From positions 244,363 through 308,362 of the forward strand of contig CAJNYU010003614.1 of the NCBI GenBank assembly GCA_905331475.1: 64,000 nucleotides of DNA, given 5' to 3'. Shown here one piece after another: positions 21,914 to 36,300 of the stretch (its first letter is position 1; the number at the start of each line of letters is the position of its first letter). The notes beneath the pieces were generated by a model. That model was given only the letters and a program-made list of their open reading frames with translations, did no database searches and was not told the DNA's origin. Origin of the DNA: Rotaria socialis (Eukaryota > Rotifera > Eurotatoria > Philodinida > Philodinidae). Made by a program: the position numbers and the translations under genes.

Positions 21914-24900
21914 TCAAACAACTGTCTCATGAATTTGATTTCTCGATTTTTCAACAAGTAATAATGGTGTTTGAGATTGATACTTCGACATACACGGAAC
22001 AATTTCCAGTTTAGGTGAAGCTTCTCGAACAGGAATGTAAGTTACTGGTAATACCAAAAATGATGGTTTAGTTGGCTCTTCATTATTTTCCTCGCTGATT
22101 CGTAAAGAATATTGTGATGCCGATCTTCGTTCTAATTCGCGAATGCGTTCCTGTAAATTTTCAATACGTCTCTCCAACAATTGCTCACGCGGACTAGATT
22201 TGAATTTATTGCTAATTGTTAACATAGGCGAATATCCTGTATGATTCTATGAATATAACATAATATTATTAAGAAGAAAAAGAAAGTTTTATAATGCAAT
22301 AGAATTTAACTAAGATACCTTATTAATTGCATTGTGTTCTTCAACATGTTTAGATCGAACTAAAATGCGTGAATAAGCATTTTCACATAGCAGAATAATA
22401 GCAGCGATAAGAGTACCACCAAGAAGAAGTAAAAATGCTGATATAAAATTTCGTGCCTAAATGAAAAAAAAAGAAAATCTATACACTATAAATATTTCTA
22501 AAAAAGAGAAAAAAAAACATTGTACTGCAAGAGGTTGGCTGCTTCTTTGCGATTGATGATTCATACTCGCTCGACAAGCACCTAATATTGAGAGGGAAAC
22601 AAAAAGAATATTTATCAAATTTCATTCAACTTTAATTTTTGTACCTGTAAACCAAAATCGTCGAAAGCGTTCGATTTCACCTAAAAAAAGAAAACTGAAT
22701 TAGTTAAATAGAATAAAATCTGCAAACCAGAATGATGCATTTCAATAATCTCTTTATTGATCATCTCTTTGAATCTTGATTGTTTTGGAAATCCAATACC
22801 ATAACCAGTCATGGCGTACCAATTTCCAACGACACGTAATTTACATTCATCATCTTGTCCGCTTAGATAATCGAGCACAACTGCATCGTATAGAAATGCA
22901 TTTAATTCTCTAGAAAGCAAAGAAAAAGAAACGAAATGAAGATATTGAAATTGAGAAATGTAAATTCAATTCATTACTACCCAGATTTTACTGCTTTGAT
23001 TCCTTGAGAAATATTTCTCTTCATAAATTGTTTCATGTATGAATATATTTCTTTATGATTTTCTTTTACCACTTCATCCGTACTCTAAATGTAAGAAATC
23101 ATCGATTATCGAAACATGCCATCGAAAATATGATTGATCTTTTCTATAAATAATATTTATTACAACTAGAACAAACAACAAAATATGCCATTAGTTTTTT
23201 TTGTGGACGTTACTAATTTAAATCGATTGTATTGAATCGGGAAATTAAAAAAAAACATATTTAGTCCCTTTTTAAGCGACTCAGTGTTCAAGATATGAGA
23301 ATTTTATTTATTACGACAAAGTTTATAAATTGAATTAAGAATACCCGGAGAGTTTTTATTTTATCCTGTTGAACTCTGTTGCTATGTCTTGGCTTTGTGA
23401 TTATCAGTTGTCTACGAACGCTATTAGCCTCATTTCTCTTTTTCTTATAAGCATGCCATAAAGTAATAACGAAAATTTTAGTAATCAATCTGAATATGCG
23501 ATTCATTATCTATTTTGTTTGGATTATTAAGAGCATAGGAATTTATATTTCGAAATAGTGACTATTGTGGTAGAAATTTTTATCAAGAAAATGCATTTGA
23601 TATTCAACATTAAGATATTATTAAGTATTTATTCATTTAATTCGTTTTTTATGTTTGAAATTTCTGTTTTCAAAAGATTCTCAGCTAGCATCTTTTCTTT
23701 TAAGCTCATTCATCATTGTAATACATCAGCGACTCTTTTGTTTATCAATTTCATTCAATTTTCATGTATTCTCTTTTGTTCATATTATTAAAATACTATT
23801 GTCTATATATTCCTACGATAATTGGGCATTTAATAAAAATAATGTTTGATGTTATATTCTTATTCTACGCTAATAAATTTGTTTACTAACAATGATAATA
23901 ATCAAGAAAAACTACGTCAATAAAAAAGCATGTTAATTACTCCGTTAGCAATAGTCCCATAACGAAATGATGGTTTCATTGAATGAGGATTGGTAAGCTA
24001 GAATTAAAAAAATATAAATCGATCAAGATAAATTTATGCTTGTGAAACACGATTTAACAGGAATATTGAAGAATGTAGTATATAATTTTCAAAGATTCCT
24101 ACGATAGATCATGATAGAAGATGTTCTTGAAGTAGTTTCATCGTGTTTCACATGTCAATCCCTAGAGGGATTGTGGTAACGACTTTTTGAATATATAAAA
24201 CATACTCGATAATCATTAATACCCGACAGATCAAAGTAGACTTCTTTGGTGATCATAAAGGCAGCTACAATATATTTAATATTTGTTTAAAACTGCATGA
24301 ATATAGAAGAATATAAACCTAAGTTAGCTGTATAACTAGCCGTAAAGGCCAGACAAAAACAAGCCCATATATTTGCCAAAAATTTTGAAGTAAAACTTTT
24401 TGGATGTTTCACTTTTGCAGGTGCTCGAAATAAAACAACCCAACTAAGCCATACCGACTGAAAAAATGTCATATTCAACTCTAAACGACAGTATTGTTGT
24501 TAATAATGTGTAATCAAAATTTTGATATCAAAACCTTTTTCTTTCAAAGGTCGAGCAAAATCAAAGATATGTTGCCAGAGAGATTTATACTGTGTTTGGT
24601 CAATTTGTACATCCTGTTGTTTAGAAAAGAAAAGAAAAGAAATATGAACTAGTTACAGCATTGTGAATAATTGTAAAAGAAATTATTCCGAAAGGAACAA
24701 AATATTCAGTTTTTTTTAAACTGATAAGCACTTGTAAAATACGTCATAGGGTTTGCTACTATTGTCAATTATTTCAATTGATACAAGTAAACAGTTCTCT
24801 AAATTTTTATCCTATCAAATTAGTTGAATGAAAAACAAATATTTCCAAGAAATCTATGATATGATAGGAAACAAAAAAACGTACTTCATCAAAATCTTCA

Positions 24901-27900
24901 TTAGTCCATCTATTTTCAAAATATTCAAATAGAAAAACCATAATTGCAACACCATGAAGAGTAAACAATAACATAAGAATCCAAATACGATAATCATACG
25001 GTTCTAGAAAAAGTATTATTGTTTGACGTAATGTGATTGAACACTTACGAAAATTTCACTTACTCAAAAAAGCGGTAGTTGATATAGCTCCTGGTCTTAA
25101 AGAAACAACTAAACCAATGCCTGTTTCCATAAATGGGATACTAAAATCAATAGCAGCATTGCGTTCCGTAGTTACTTTCAATGAAGTTAATGTTAAATCA
25201 GCTCGATTTTCAAGAAGTTCAGCAACAAGGCCATTCCATTTGTTCTAAAAATGAATATTTTATTCATTTTTTTTACCAATATGAAATAGTAATAGTATTG
25301 ATTACGGTTATTGAATTTCGTCCACCCCATGTACGATCAAGAACTTGATAAAGTTCGAATTCAAATTTAAGTCGATCTTTTAATACATTAAATATATCAA
25401 TGTAAAATCCTGAACAGCATTGATAATGCTCTGGATCACTATGATTGGCACCACTAAAACGATTCGATGAATTTCTCTCGGAGAATTAGTATTGGTTTTA
25501 ATTTAAATTTTTTGATAAATGCTAATAATGTTCACAAACTTTCAGTATATAAAAAATTTCTTACTATTTTTTCGGTCCCTCAGTGTAGAAATAAATCTGA
25601 ATCTACTAAATATTATTACTAAGATCAAATATCAGATTGATAAATGAAAGAAAAAGATCTTTTCCCGTTTTCTTACGAATTTTCTGGTCCGATGCGACAA
25701 ATAACAGAGCCAGGTTGACATTTTCCATCACTAGATGGGTCTTTGAGCATGATAAATGGATGTTCTTCTAGTGTTACTACTTTCAAATAATAGATAACAG
25801 GTTTGCCTGGTGGTGGTTTTGACCGGCCACCTGGCCATTGAATATCGGCTATTGTTACTGTACTATTTACATATTCGCCAACCTATTTATTAAAATTCAG
25901 TAAGATTTGAGAAATAAATGAAAACGACTACTTTTTTCCATTCATTATTGGGTACTTGAAAATTTAATATCGAATAATTAGCTGTCAAAGTTAAACCGTC
26001 CGGTTGAAAAATTCCATGTGCTCGTTTAAATTCATCTTTTAATAAACTAAGCAAAATTCAAAACTATTTAAAAAAATCTATTTAGCGATTCAAAACTACT
26101 TATAAAGACTTGGAATCCTATGTTTCAAAGCTGGCTGATTCAATGAATTATTAATTGCAAATATGTCATCACACACTGATTCATATTGTAATGAAGGATG
26201 ACTTGATTTTTTTTCATTAGTATACCATTGTCTCATGACATCCAAATGTGTTATTTTAGAAAATGCATTTATCAATATAGGTACAATGTGTTTATCGAAA
26301 CGAGCAAGAAAAGAATCTAAATTCGATTGAATATTTAAATTATAACTTTCAGTTAATATCCAAATAAAATTTTACCCCTCGTAACATCGTGGTATAAAGC
26401 TAAAAATAAAGTAATTCTATTAACAAAACATAATAGAAAAGCAATAACAAACCTAATGTACCAGCGAAAAACTTCATTTTTCGCCGATTTGGATTATCAT
26501 ATGGACTCATTTTGGGTTCATTTCCACTACTATATGTAGCTAAAAGTATTCAAAAAAAATGATTATTATACTTTCGAGAGAAATATTTGCTGAATATTTA
26601 CAAAGTACAATTGACGACATAATCCACATGTATTCTGGTCCTGTGAGACTCATATTGCTTGCTTGTTTGACAACGAGTGATGCCATTGTTCTTATTTAAT
26701 AGAATATAGAGAGAAAGAGCTACTACAAGAACATTGAACACGAAAAAAGTTGAACATACGATGTTGCATGAATAATAATTACACGTGTTTCTGGATTCAT
26801 CATGGATATTTGCTGTTTGATATGTATTGGATTAATGCTGTTGATACGAATAACTGAAAGAACTGTTAATCTAGTTCAAAAGAATATTAACACTATATAT
26901 TGAATATAATTATAATATTAATAATATGAAAATATATTTGTTCAATAGCATATGTTTGTACTTTTATCCATTTCGATATTTTATTCTAACTATTTTACTT
27001 GGTGTCAATCGATTAATAAAAAGAATGATGTATTAAGTCTTGATCGATAATTATCATTCAAAAGTTGTTAGAGAAAAATTTTGCCTCTCTGTTAAGAGTA
27101 CAACGAGTAGAATACAGAAAACATTCATGATCACAACATTCTATATAGCTATATTCGCATTGCTACAAACTTTATAGACCTCATAGAGTAAAAACGCCTT
27201 TTTTATTTGATATGCATTTGCTCATTAGATTTTGTATAAAATTTCAATGGATTATCATAAAACATTACTAGATTCAATTTTATTGGCTGTATTTCACTTT
27301 TTCTGCAATAATCTTATCAAAAAACTTATTATTTCTTCGCAGCTTTCTCTTTCTGTGACCTGTTTGTATCTATGGTACGTATATTCACTGGTTTAACTAT
27401 CACATTAATAGACATAATTCCAAAATTTGAACCTCTCATTGTATATACTTACTGATGTAGTGGTAAAATTAAAGGCATCGACAAGAGCGGTTTTTTAAAC
27501 TTGATTTGAAAAAACAACAGAAAACATCCACTTACTTTTTTTGATCTTTGAGATAGTTTCGATTACATGACGTTTGTCGACTAAAATAAATTTTTTATCA
27601 TTGCCATTTTACCATCAATTTAGCATTAGATTTTTGTTTAAAAGTTCTATTTCGTGTTTATTAAAGTTAAATGTAAATAATCTTACCAATATTTTGATTC
27701 ACTATTATGTTCTTCAAATTCATCTATAAGTTCTTCTTCGCCAGGAAGACGTGGATCAATAATTAATGAAAATGCATTCCAATCATATCGTTCCATTAAT
27801 AATATCAAAGCTCGAGCATCTTGTCGATAAGTTGGTGCCAACTGAAAGAAACGTAAACTAGGAAAATTCTACATGAAAATAAAGAGAGAAAGAATAGTTA

Positions 27901-28434
27901 AAAATATGTTTAAGATTGTCTTTTTGTTAATTTCTAATTTTGACATACTGCAGGATGAAATGGATGAAAAAAATGAAACGTCAATAATGGATAATCCAGT
28001 AATGTGAAAAGTTTAAGAAGAAATAAGTAAGCAGCTGGTGATGCATGATGTTCTTCGATATGTTCATTTGAATAAATCAATAGCATTGAACGTGATTGTA
28101 AAATTGAACAAAGACTTCCAACCAATGTAGTTATTGATTTTGCATAGAGTGTCTTCACAGATCGTCTAAAATAGATTTCGAGTACGAGTATGTATACATA
28201 GAAAAATGAGATTTACACGTCAAATTTTCCGCATGAAGATGTATAATTAGAATTGAAATGCCATGATGTAAAGTGTTTCAATTGAGAAAATTTATCATCA
28301 CTTCTTGATGATAATGTTGCCAATGGAATAGTTACACAATTCATATTTGATGATAATGTACGATGTGTTTGCAGATGAACAACAGATAATCGATTCAAAA
28401 TAATAAAAAATAGTAGGTAAGGATACGATGACAT
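21914..28434 (-). CDS. NMDA-type ionotropic glutamate receptor subunit (GluN2/GluN3-like)
   Basis: 24 exons on the minus strand (28434-28217, 28165-27949, 27868-27703, 27580-27536, 26853-26760, 26690-26602, 26539-26453, 26399-26376, 26316-26100, 26046-25932, 25882-25677, 25453-25306, 25244-25064, 25003-24885, 24613-24535, 24480-24319, 24264-24206, 23997-23941, 23084-22981, 22909-22728, 22680-22645, 22581-22526, 22456-22319, 22246-21914) give 1043 aa in one frame. Order: signal peptide, amino-terminal domain (QLAPTYRQDARALILLMERY), ligand domain S1 (LKVVTLEEHPFIML, YQCCSGFYIDIF, NKWNGLVAEL), M1, pore loop (FFQSVWLSWVVLFRAPAKV), M3 with SYTANLAAF, S2 (FRYGTIANGSTDEVV, LNAFLYDAVVLDYLSG), M4, and a cytoplasmic tail with a short coiled coil. 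Glutamate-type contacts S762-T763 and D804 and Arg570 are present, but position 565 (usually Thr/Ser) is Lys, and the Q/R/N pore site is Arg687. The exon 3 donor (GTGAAT) was chosen to keep frame. Confidence 0.92.
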
Positions 28435-31400
28435 TTTGATTGTTGATATCGATCTAAATTGATCAGACTTAATGTGACAAATGTATGAAACATATATATC
28501 TATATTAACGTTGGCGACAATTGATCGTTTTCGTAGTGAGTGATTCTTCGCAAGAAATACAAAAGAAAATAAAGAACAGGGACTGAGACCAATTTCCTAT
28601 CTGCCGTTCGATGATGCCTACAAAAAGCGAATGACCGAAAAATGAGAGAATACTATGGAGGCATTAAATGATGTTGATATGATTATCGGATTATAATGCA
28701 CGCATATATATATATATATATGCGCAAAGAAGTAGAAATGCTTCTCATTTCTGATTTTGTTTTTCTGTTGACTTTGTTATTTGCTAGCGTTTTAGAAAAA
28801 AAAGTGACAGAAGACTAAAGAATACTTCTATAATCACTTCTATCGATATTTTCGTTCTCAACAGATGAAGATAAAACGATGAAAAATGAACATGTTGCAT
28901 CAAAATGGCATGCGATAGAATTTCTCTTGGAGTAATTGCAATCTCAAACATCAGAATTCTTCGATCCTTGTTTTTTGTATTAATAGCAGGAAAAAAGAAC
29001 AAATTGATATAAAACGATTGTCTAAATGCATCAATTCTTTTATCTCACTTAGCTTCGCCGCAGAAAAGCACAGAATTAAATTATATATTGTTATGATTGA
29101 TTTTATTAAGCATAACCATCGTAATAGCGGTAACTGAGATAATAATGATAGATTTTTTCCATATTTATTTGAATGCACGATAAATGTTTTATCAAGATTA
29201 CTTTTGGTTGTTCTTATAAAATCAAGAAGTTTAATTTTTCTTCGAGTTATTATTTTAAAATGTTTTGTTGCTAACTGTTGTTATCGAAATCAATGTACAA
29301 TAGTTCGGCTGAGTTTTTTACGATTTATTCACTATAAATTAATAAATATTCATAAGAAATAAAAAAGAAAGCAGCAACAGCAAAAAGAAGGAGAAAGATA
29401 CAAAAGAAACGGAACATGATGCTTACGCTATAAAGATGTTTAGAACTCTTGAGATCAGTCTTATGCCGTAAGAGGAAAAAGCTAGATTTGCACATCACTT
29501 CATTTCAATGTGTAATTGGATTTTTAATAAGTTTTCTTCAGTTATTTTACGAGTGTGCATTCTGGCTCGTATCGTTGTTTGTTGAAGTAATGTTGTGAGA
29601 TAAGTCTTTATTTCAGAGATATTTCCTAGATTGCGTACATATTCTGTTGATGTTTAAATAGATAATTCTGGTGTTGTTTTTAAGACCTTGTTTTTTATTA
29701 TGCATATCTTATGAATTGCAGACAAGATTTCTACTCTGTTCTATGTTTCTTTTGCGTTATTTTTAACAGTAAAGTTCATTTTTGTTTGATTCTTTTCTTG
29801 ATTCATAAATTGAAAATAATTTTTGTTCTGTTTTTATTTACTCTTCGTTATTTATAATTCGCGATTAGACGTTTTGCTTCAGCAACAACAAAAGTGCTCA
29901 AAATAATCCAGATATTGAAATGCAAAAGTAATGAGAATACGTTTTTATTTGGAAAATAATATTTTTCATAAACTGACACATACTATTCTATAAGATGCAA
30001 CATGAATAATTAAACAATAATATTATAAAAATTATTAATGAAATATTTGTCTTACATAATTCACAAAGTTTTTAACCTAATTTTAATAAGTTAATACTAC
30101 AACAAACAGTAAAATAAAAGTAATATAATAGACAGAAGCACGAATACGATGACAACTGTGGCTCTTAGTACAATACCTATGGGCGATTTAAAATATGACA
30201 CACGATGTACGTAGTTCATCTTACTCATGGTACATAGATTGATTTATTCTACCCATTTTAGGAGATACTTCTTCTCCATTCGTTCACTTGACTTGATCCT
30301 TTACAAATGCAAATAAGAATTAGGTCATGCATGATAATGTGAACATAATTCATACACCATATATAATCGTATATCAATATTTAGCATAATCTAGAACTGG
30401 ATAGGTGCCATCATATAGAGAACCTTTTTTTTCGGAATCTGTGGGATGTGGAATGTAGATCAACATTTTGACCTCTCTAATTCAACACTCCTTTATGATC
30501 ATGTTTTACAAAATAGAAAAGAATAATAGCGACGTATCTTAATAGAAATTTTGGCCTAATTTTTCTTCCTCGAGGGCCTACGATAATAATAAACATGATC
30601 TTATAATCCAAAACTACTGTGGCATTAGAATGTGGCACACACCGAACCTGCTGAAATGATAAATTAAGTAATTTGAGATGAATAATAACTAAAAATATTT
30701 TCTATCATGAGAAGAGAGTATTTAATATTTTAGTATGAATAAAAATCTACAGGTCGATCTCTTTTCTTCATGATTCAGATAGAAGTAAAGCTTTTTAGAA
30801 TAAATTTTTCCGCTTCAAGAAATATCTTGGAAATTCATAATGAAAAAATGTAGCTACTTTTCTGAAGATTCTAAATTTTAACATCATTGTAGGGATTCTT
30901 GAAACAACTACAAGAGCCGTTTACTGTGAGAAACTTTTGTAAGTCAAAGGAATAGAACTGAGAAAAATGATAAGGTAAAATATTTGTTTCGCCTTGTTCT
31001 AGTTTCTTAAAATTCTGACTGACAATTTTGCATCCTTAGATTGGCGGACTTCTTATCTTAAACTAATAGAGATACTTTTCGATAAAAAAACGGATTTAGC
31101 AGAATTTCGAAAGTTTTCATTATTGCTAATGTACAGAATGTTTATAGTAGTATCTTGTGAAATAAAATAAGTGCTACCTTTTACCTAGCAAAAACTCGGA
31201 AAAAAGTTTTTATTTTTACAGAAATTTGTTACAAACTTAAACAATTGTTTTTTTTGTACTAAATCCGGTTTTCTTCAAGGAATTAAAGTACATGTTTTGA
31301 GATAAAAAAAAATTGTACATCAGATAGAACTCATTGAGATCTATTTGAAATCATCGTTGGAATCACCGGAACAGACACATAGATAAGTCGTACGTGAAAA

Positions 31401-31724
31401 TATTCAAAGCCTGGCCTAAACTATGGTACGTTAATTCAACCCAATCAACGAATAATCGCAACAAATAATATCAATAAAATTGAAAAAATTGAAAATGAAA
31501 ATAAGAAAATTTGTTCGTGTCTTTTTATTTAAGTGTTCAAATATAGCTAAAATACTGTGGTTTGGAAAAAAGATAGAAACATGAAAAGAAAAAAAGAGAA
31601 ATATTGTACTTCTGTTCACATTTATTACTCTATAGTGTTAATAATTTAATTGAAACTTGATAAAGTCTGCAGTTAATGATCAATTACATATGGTTTGAAG
31701 TAGATTAAAAATCATTAAATCTTT
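28435..31724. other. 3.3-kb intergenic region
   Basis: Between the SDR gene and the NMDA-receptor gene. Contains a palindromic (TA)n microsatellite at about 28699-28724 flanked by TGCACGCA/TGCGCA. A short minus-strand frame at 30097-30228 (43 aa, MSKMNYVHRV then one membrane-like segment) cannot be tied to a gene. Nothing else supported. Confidence 0.5.
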
Positions 31725-32609
31725 CTAAATAGTTGTATAACCTCCATCGGCTAAAAAGCTAGCACCTGTTGCGAAATGGCATAGATCTGAAGCAAGAAAT
31801 ACTGTTAGGTTAGCTATCTCTTCAGGTGAGCCCAATCGTTTTAAACATTGTTTTTTTACTTCTGCTGCAGTGAATTCATCCATTGTTAGCTGTAAATTAG
31901 CCGCATGAGTAGTTGTAGCTTGTGTAAGTATAGTACCAGGACAAATAGAGTTACATCTTATATTGAATGAGCCCAAGTCAAGTGCTAAATTACGTGTCAT
32001 TTGTAGAACAGCTCCTTTTGTTGTACTATAAGGTACAAAGTTTGGTTGAGCAACCCAACTGCTGATACTAGCCATTTGAATAATTGATCCAGATCGTTGC
32101 TTTTTCATTAAAGGAACAACAGCTTTAGCCATGAGGGCATAACCACGTACGTTGACGTTGAATATTTCTGACCATGCTTCTGCTGATGCATCTTCAATTG
32201 AGCACAAAGTAAAAATAGCAGCGCTAATATTAAACAAATAAATGAAATTAATATCTCTTCATTCTATAGAAGAGTCAACATACTTATTGACAAGTACATC
32301 GACTCTATTCCATTTATCTACAACGGATTTTACTGCTTTTTGTATTGCTTGCTCATCAGTTACATCAAGTTCAATTCCCATCACATTGTCTTTTTGTGTT
32401 TGATCATCCGTGATAATTTTTGTTACTACTGCATCAGCTGCGTTTTTATTGATATCGGCTATAGCAACACGTGCACCGTGCAATACACAGCAATGTGAAA
32501 TTGCAGCTCCAATAGCTCCACCAGCACCAGTAACAATAACAACTTTATTCAATAATAACTGAGACCAGTCACCACTTGGTTTACATGATTGCTCAGGAGC
32601 TGAAGACAT
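31725..32609 (-). CDS. classical short-chain dehydrogenase/reductase (SDR)
   Basis: Two exons (32609-32284, 32223-31725) encode 274 aa. Classical SDR motifs are all present: cofactor-binding TGAGGAIG near residue 28, ELDVTD, VDVLVNNAA created exactly at the splice junction, the catalytic Ser in QMASISSW, YSTTKGA (catalytic Tyr/Lys), CPGTI, and the C-terminal LASDLCHFATGASFLADGGY. An acidic residue after the second strand (IADIN) favours NAD(H) over NADP(H). The substrate cannot be read from sequence; bacterial-like SDRs of this type are annotated as 3-oxoacyl-ACP reductases or diol/sugar dehydrogenases. No targeting signal seen. Confidence 0.93.
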
Positions 32610-33377
32610 ATTTATACACCACGAAGCGAAAAGACAAAAAAGAATAGAATGATATGAAAAGAAAAGAAAAGGGGTTAATGCTCGCTTCTCTTGCTACTCG
32701 GCCTTATCTTTGAATGTTGGGCTTCGTTACGCACAAGAAAATAGGTATATGCAGAGAAAAAAGTCAGGACACTTAACTCCATCTATTGTTTTCATAAAAT
32801 ACTGACTGATTGGAGAAATGTAAAAACACGGTACGGATGTTACAAATGATGATTCATCCACTGCTCGATGGATGAAAGCAAAATTTATCTTCAAATACAA
32901 ATTTGAATAGGAAAGAGTTGCATCAATTGATTTATTTCGTACAATTTTATTCGAATTTTTCTATCATATTATTCTTTTTGAAATCAAATCTTCACCAAAA
33001 AAACTTATAAAGTAATAATAATTCATACAATCTCTGAGTTTAGCAAAACTTGAGTATCTATTGATTCTCGATTATCTCATACAATTTTTACTTTTATTTT
33101 AAATAAGTTACATTTTCTTATATTTTAAAATATTTTGCTTCGTACTAATCTTGATTCTATGCTATTCTATCGAAGAAAAATCAAAATAAATATGCATAAA
33201 CAACAAAATATTGCAAATGGCGAACCTATGCTGAGATAAATTTAATGCCTCTTCTTGTCATTTTTCTTTGAATTTGTTTTTAAAATTAATATAATTTGAA
33301 TGCTCGATGACAGAAAGATTTTTATAATAATTCGTATCTATTATTGGTGGATTCGTTCATTAATTAATTTGTATAGA
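32610..33377. promoter_or_regulatory. divergent intergenic region of SDR and MED24
   Basis: The two genes diverge across 768 bp of AT-rich DNA, so both promoters should lie here. MED24's ATG at 33378 lies one base after TTTGTATAG, an acceptor-like site. An in-frame ATG at 33300 exists but would add a non-conserved hydrophobic extension. Confidence 0.4.
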
Positions 33378-36300
33378 ATGGGACCAGATGAAAATTTTGT
33401 ACAAGAAAAATTAATCGAAGCATGGAAACTACGTTCAGACGAAACAAGTTTTTCGGCATCTCTTTCACCATTAGTTGCTGAATGTCGATCAGAGGAAGAA
33501 TTCCGAACATTATTTACAAGTAAAATAAAATAATCTATCTATTTTTTCTGGTTTTTATTTTCGTATTAATATTTTTATGTTTAGAACAAATTCTTGAACA
33601 TATTGATTCAGCAATTTCATCGAATCTTATTCAATCGTATTTTAAATTTCATACAAGAGCTGGCTATGTTAATGAATCATTAGTGATAGAACGTCTTCTT
33701 ACACTAAAACCATCATCATCGTCGATAGTAGATGATATTCAGATAAAATTTTTACTCGAATTATTATCAGATATATTTAAAACAAAGCATATCACTGCTG
33801 AACAAGCATCTCATCTTGGTAAACAAATCAATTTACTTGCAAAATGGCTTTGTTCAGCATTATTGATTTATTCAAATGAAGAAATGACACTATCTAGAAA
33901 AGAAATGCTGACGGTAGTTTCAAAATTATTTCTTCAATTTTTTACAAACACATCTTATTATTGTCTTTGGCTAATGACAATAAAAGCACAAAAAGAACAA
34001 ACAGAATGGAGACAATTACAAGAAGAATTAAATCAAGTTGCACAAAAACCAATAATAGAAGATTCGACGAGACCATATGTTTATGAGGAAATCCTTTTCA
34101 AGTAAGTGTGTATTGAATCATTAACAAAACAGATTTTTGCAAAAACTAATGACAAAACTCAATTTTTGATGAGTACATCGAAGAGAAATCTATTTTCAAA
34201 TGATTGATATCATAATTCTCTCTAATGAGATTGAAAATTACTCTCTAATTGTAAATACAGAAATGTCATTGTGTTGTTTTAGTTAACCCTAAAAAATATT
34301 TTTTAATATGCCTTTCTCAATAACTTCAAAAAAATTGTTTTTGTTCTGTATATGTTATGATCTGCGTTTATTAATACCATATTTTTGTGTCATGTTACTA
34401 TCCAAAAACAGCTCATTGCCAATTATTATTCGAAATATCTTGATGAATAGATGCTACTGTATACTGTAGACTAAATTTATCGATGACAAGTTACAAAAAT
34501 TCGTTTTTTTAAGTGTTTTGAAGCATTCTACATAAATTACAGATCTAAAAGGACGACACATTTTGAATCGGTAAAAACAAGAAAAGATTTTATCATTATT
34601 TTCAGAAATTCAAGAAAAGAAAAGAAGTAATTCATAGTATAGTCTAATAAGAGGATTTCTAAGAGTAGCAGCCAATCATGATTATTATTCTGTTCAACGA
34701 AAGCTTCATCGTGTTATCAATCATATGAAAAAGAAACTGATTTCAAATAGGTTATAGATAAGTTCATAAAAATCTATGTGGGTTAACATAATTGTCGCCC
34801 TATATGTATATAAATTGATGTACTTATTTGTTCGAATACTATAAGAGAAAATATACTGGTTAGAATTAGAGTTTCTCTAATCTCAATTCAGAAAACTCTC
34901 AATTTCTATCATAAAAAATGAATCAACAACTATGAAGTTTGTTTTTTAACTGAAGATTGAAATGATTAAATTTCCTTTTAGAATAACTCGTCTTCATCTA
35001 TCCGAAGATTTTCATCAAGAAGAAATTGAATTTAATCCATGTATATTCAATTCCATTATTTCAATGCTTGTAGTAAATCAACTTCATAAATCATCTTCAA
35101 TTCTTCTCATAGTTCTTCGATTTTATGAGTGCGTTTCAACAATGTCAAATCCTTCATTGCTTTATCTACACCTTCTACAGGCATCATTTGGTGGTTATGT
35201 TTCATCAATATCAACAAATAATAGTGAATACCAACAACGTTGGTCAGCGTATATATTTTTTCAATTACCACGTTTATTAGCATCAAGTATTGAAACCCAA
35301 GTAGACAATGTTAAACAAGCTATAGAAAACTTTTTATTACATAATGAATATTTACTTAATCGAATTGATGAATTGTGCGAAGAAAATGTTCTAGAACAAA
35401 TTTTACATACTACATTAAATTATACTAAAAATGATGTACGAGAAAAGTATGAAAGCAAAATAAATGAGTTAATTTCCTCTATACAGAATATTCGTGAACC
35501 ATATGTTAAACGAATTCAAGAATATTATCGTAATCAACAAACACGTAAGTTTGAAAATATTTTTAATTTCAATCAATTTATTTAGCTCATTTTATTTTTA
35601 GATTCATATTCATTTCAAATCCTTCAGTTACAACGTTCTCTCGAACAGTCATTATATAAAATATTTTTAGTAGATTCATCATCAAATAATGAAGACAATT
35701 TACAATTATTAATTAATAATTTAACTGACTATATCCCATTAATATGTGCACTCGATCAATATTATTCATTTGTTCGTTTGCTTCTATCGTATACAGAAAC
35801 ACAATTTGATCTTGCATTATTAATACTTTGTTATTTAACATCTATAACTGACGATATATCTGAAGATTTTGGTCATTTAGATCTTAAGTATGAAAAATCA
35901 TCAATATCGTACATTATTTATATTTGGTTAAAAAAATATTGGTTATCACGTCATATTGGTCATGCATTATTTTCATCGTCACTCGATTCTATTGAATTAA
36001 TGTCACCAATAACTAATCTATTGGGTGATATGTCATCAAAGGAAAAAGGAGAATTTTTAAATGAAATTAGAACATCAAATAATCGAAATATCCAAAGAAA
36101 ATATACGGATACTGAATATTTATTTAAAACAATTTATTCACTTGGAGAACTCCCATCATTATCATTAGATGAAACAAAACAAAGTATCTCAGCATTAATT
36201 ATACATTTAACACAAGTTTCATATGGTACATTAGTACATGTCCTTCTATGGCTTATTGCTAATTATCAAATTTCCAATGATGATGAGAGAATTTGGATTC

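Noticed and set aside
26317-26375. Apparent frameshift in the NMDA-receptor gene
   Set aside because: A normal 59-nt intron (GTAAAA...TTTAG) restores the frame between exons 8 and 9, so the gene is intact.
27687-27702. GTAAGA donor after exon 3 of the NMDA receptor
   Set aside because: It looks stronger than GTGAAT 16 nt earlier, but puts the next exon in a frame that cannot continue; the earlier donor gives a collinear protein.
28699-28724. (TA)n palindrome as an origin or regulatory site
   Set aside because: Simple microsatellite; nothing supports a function.
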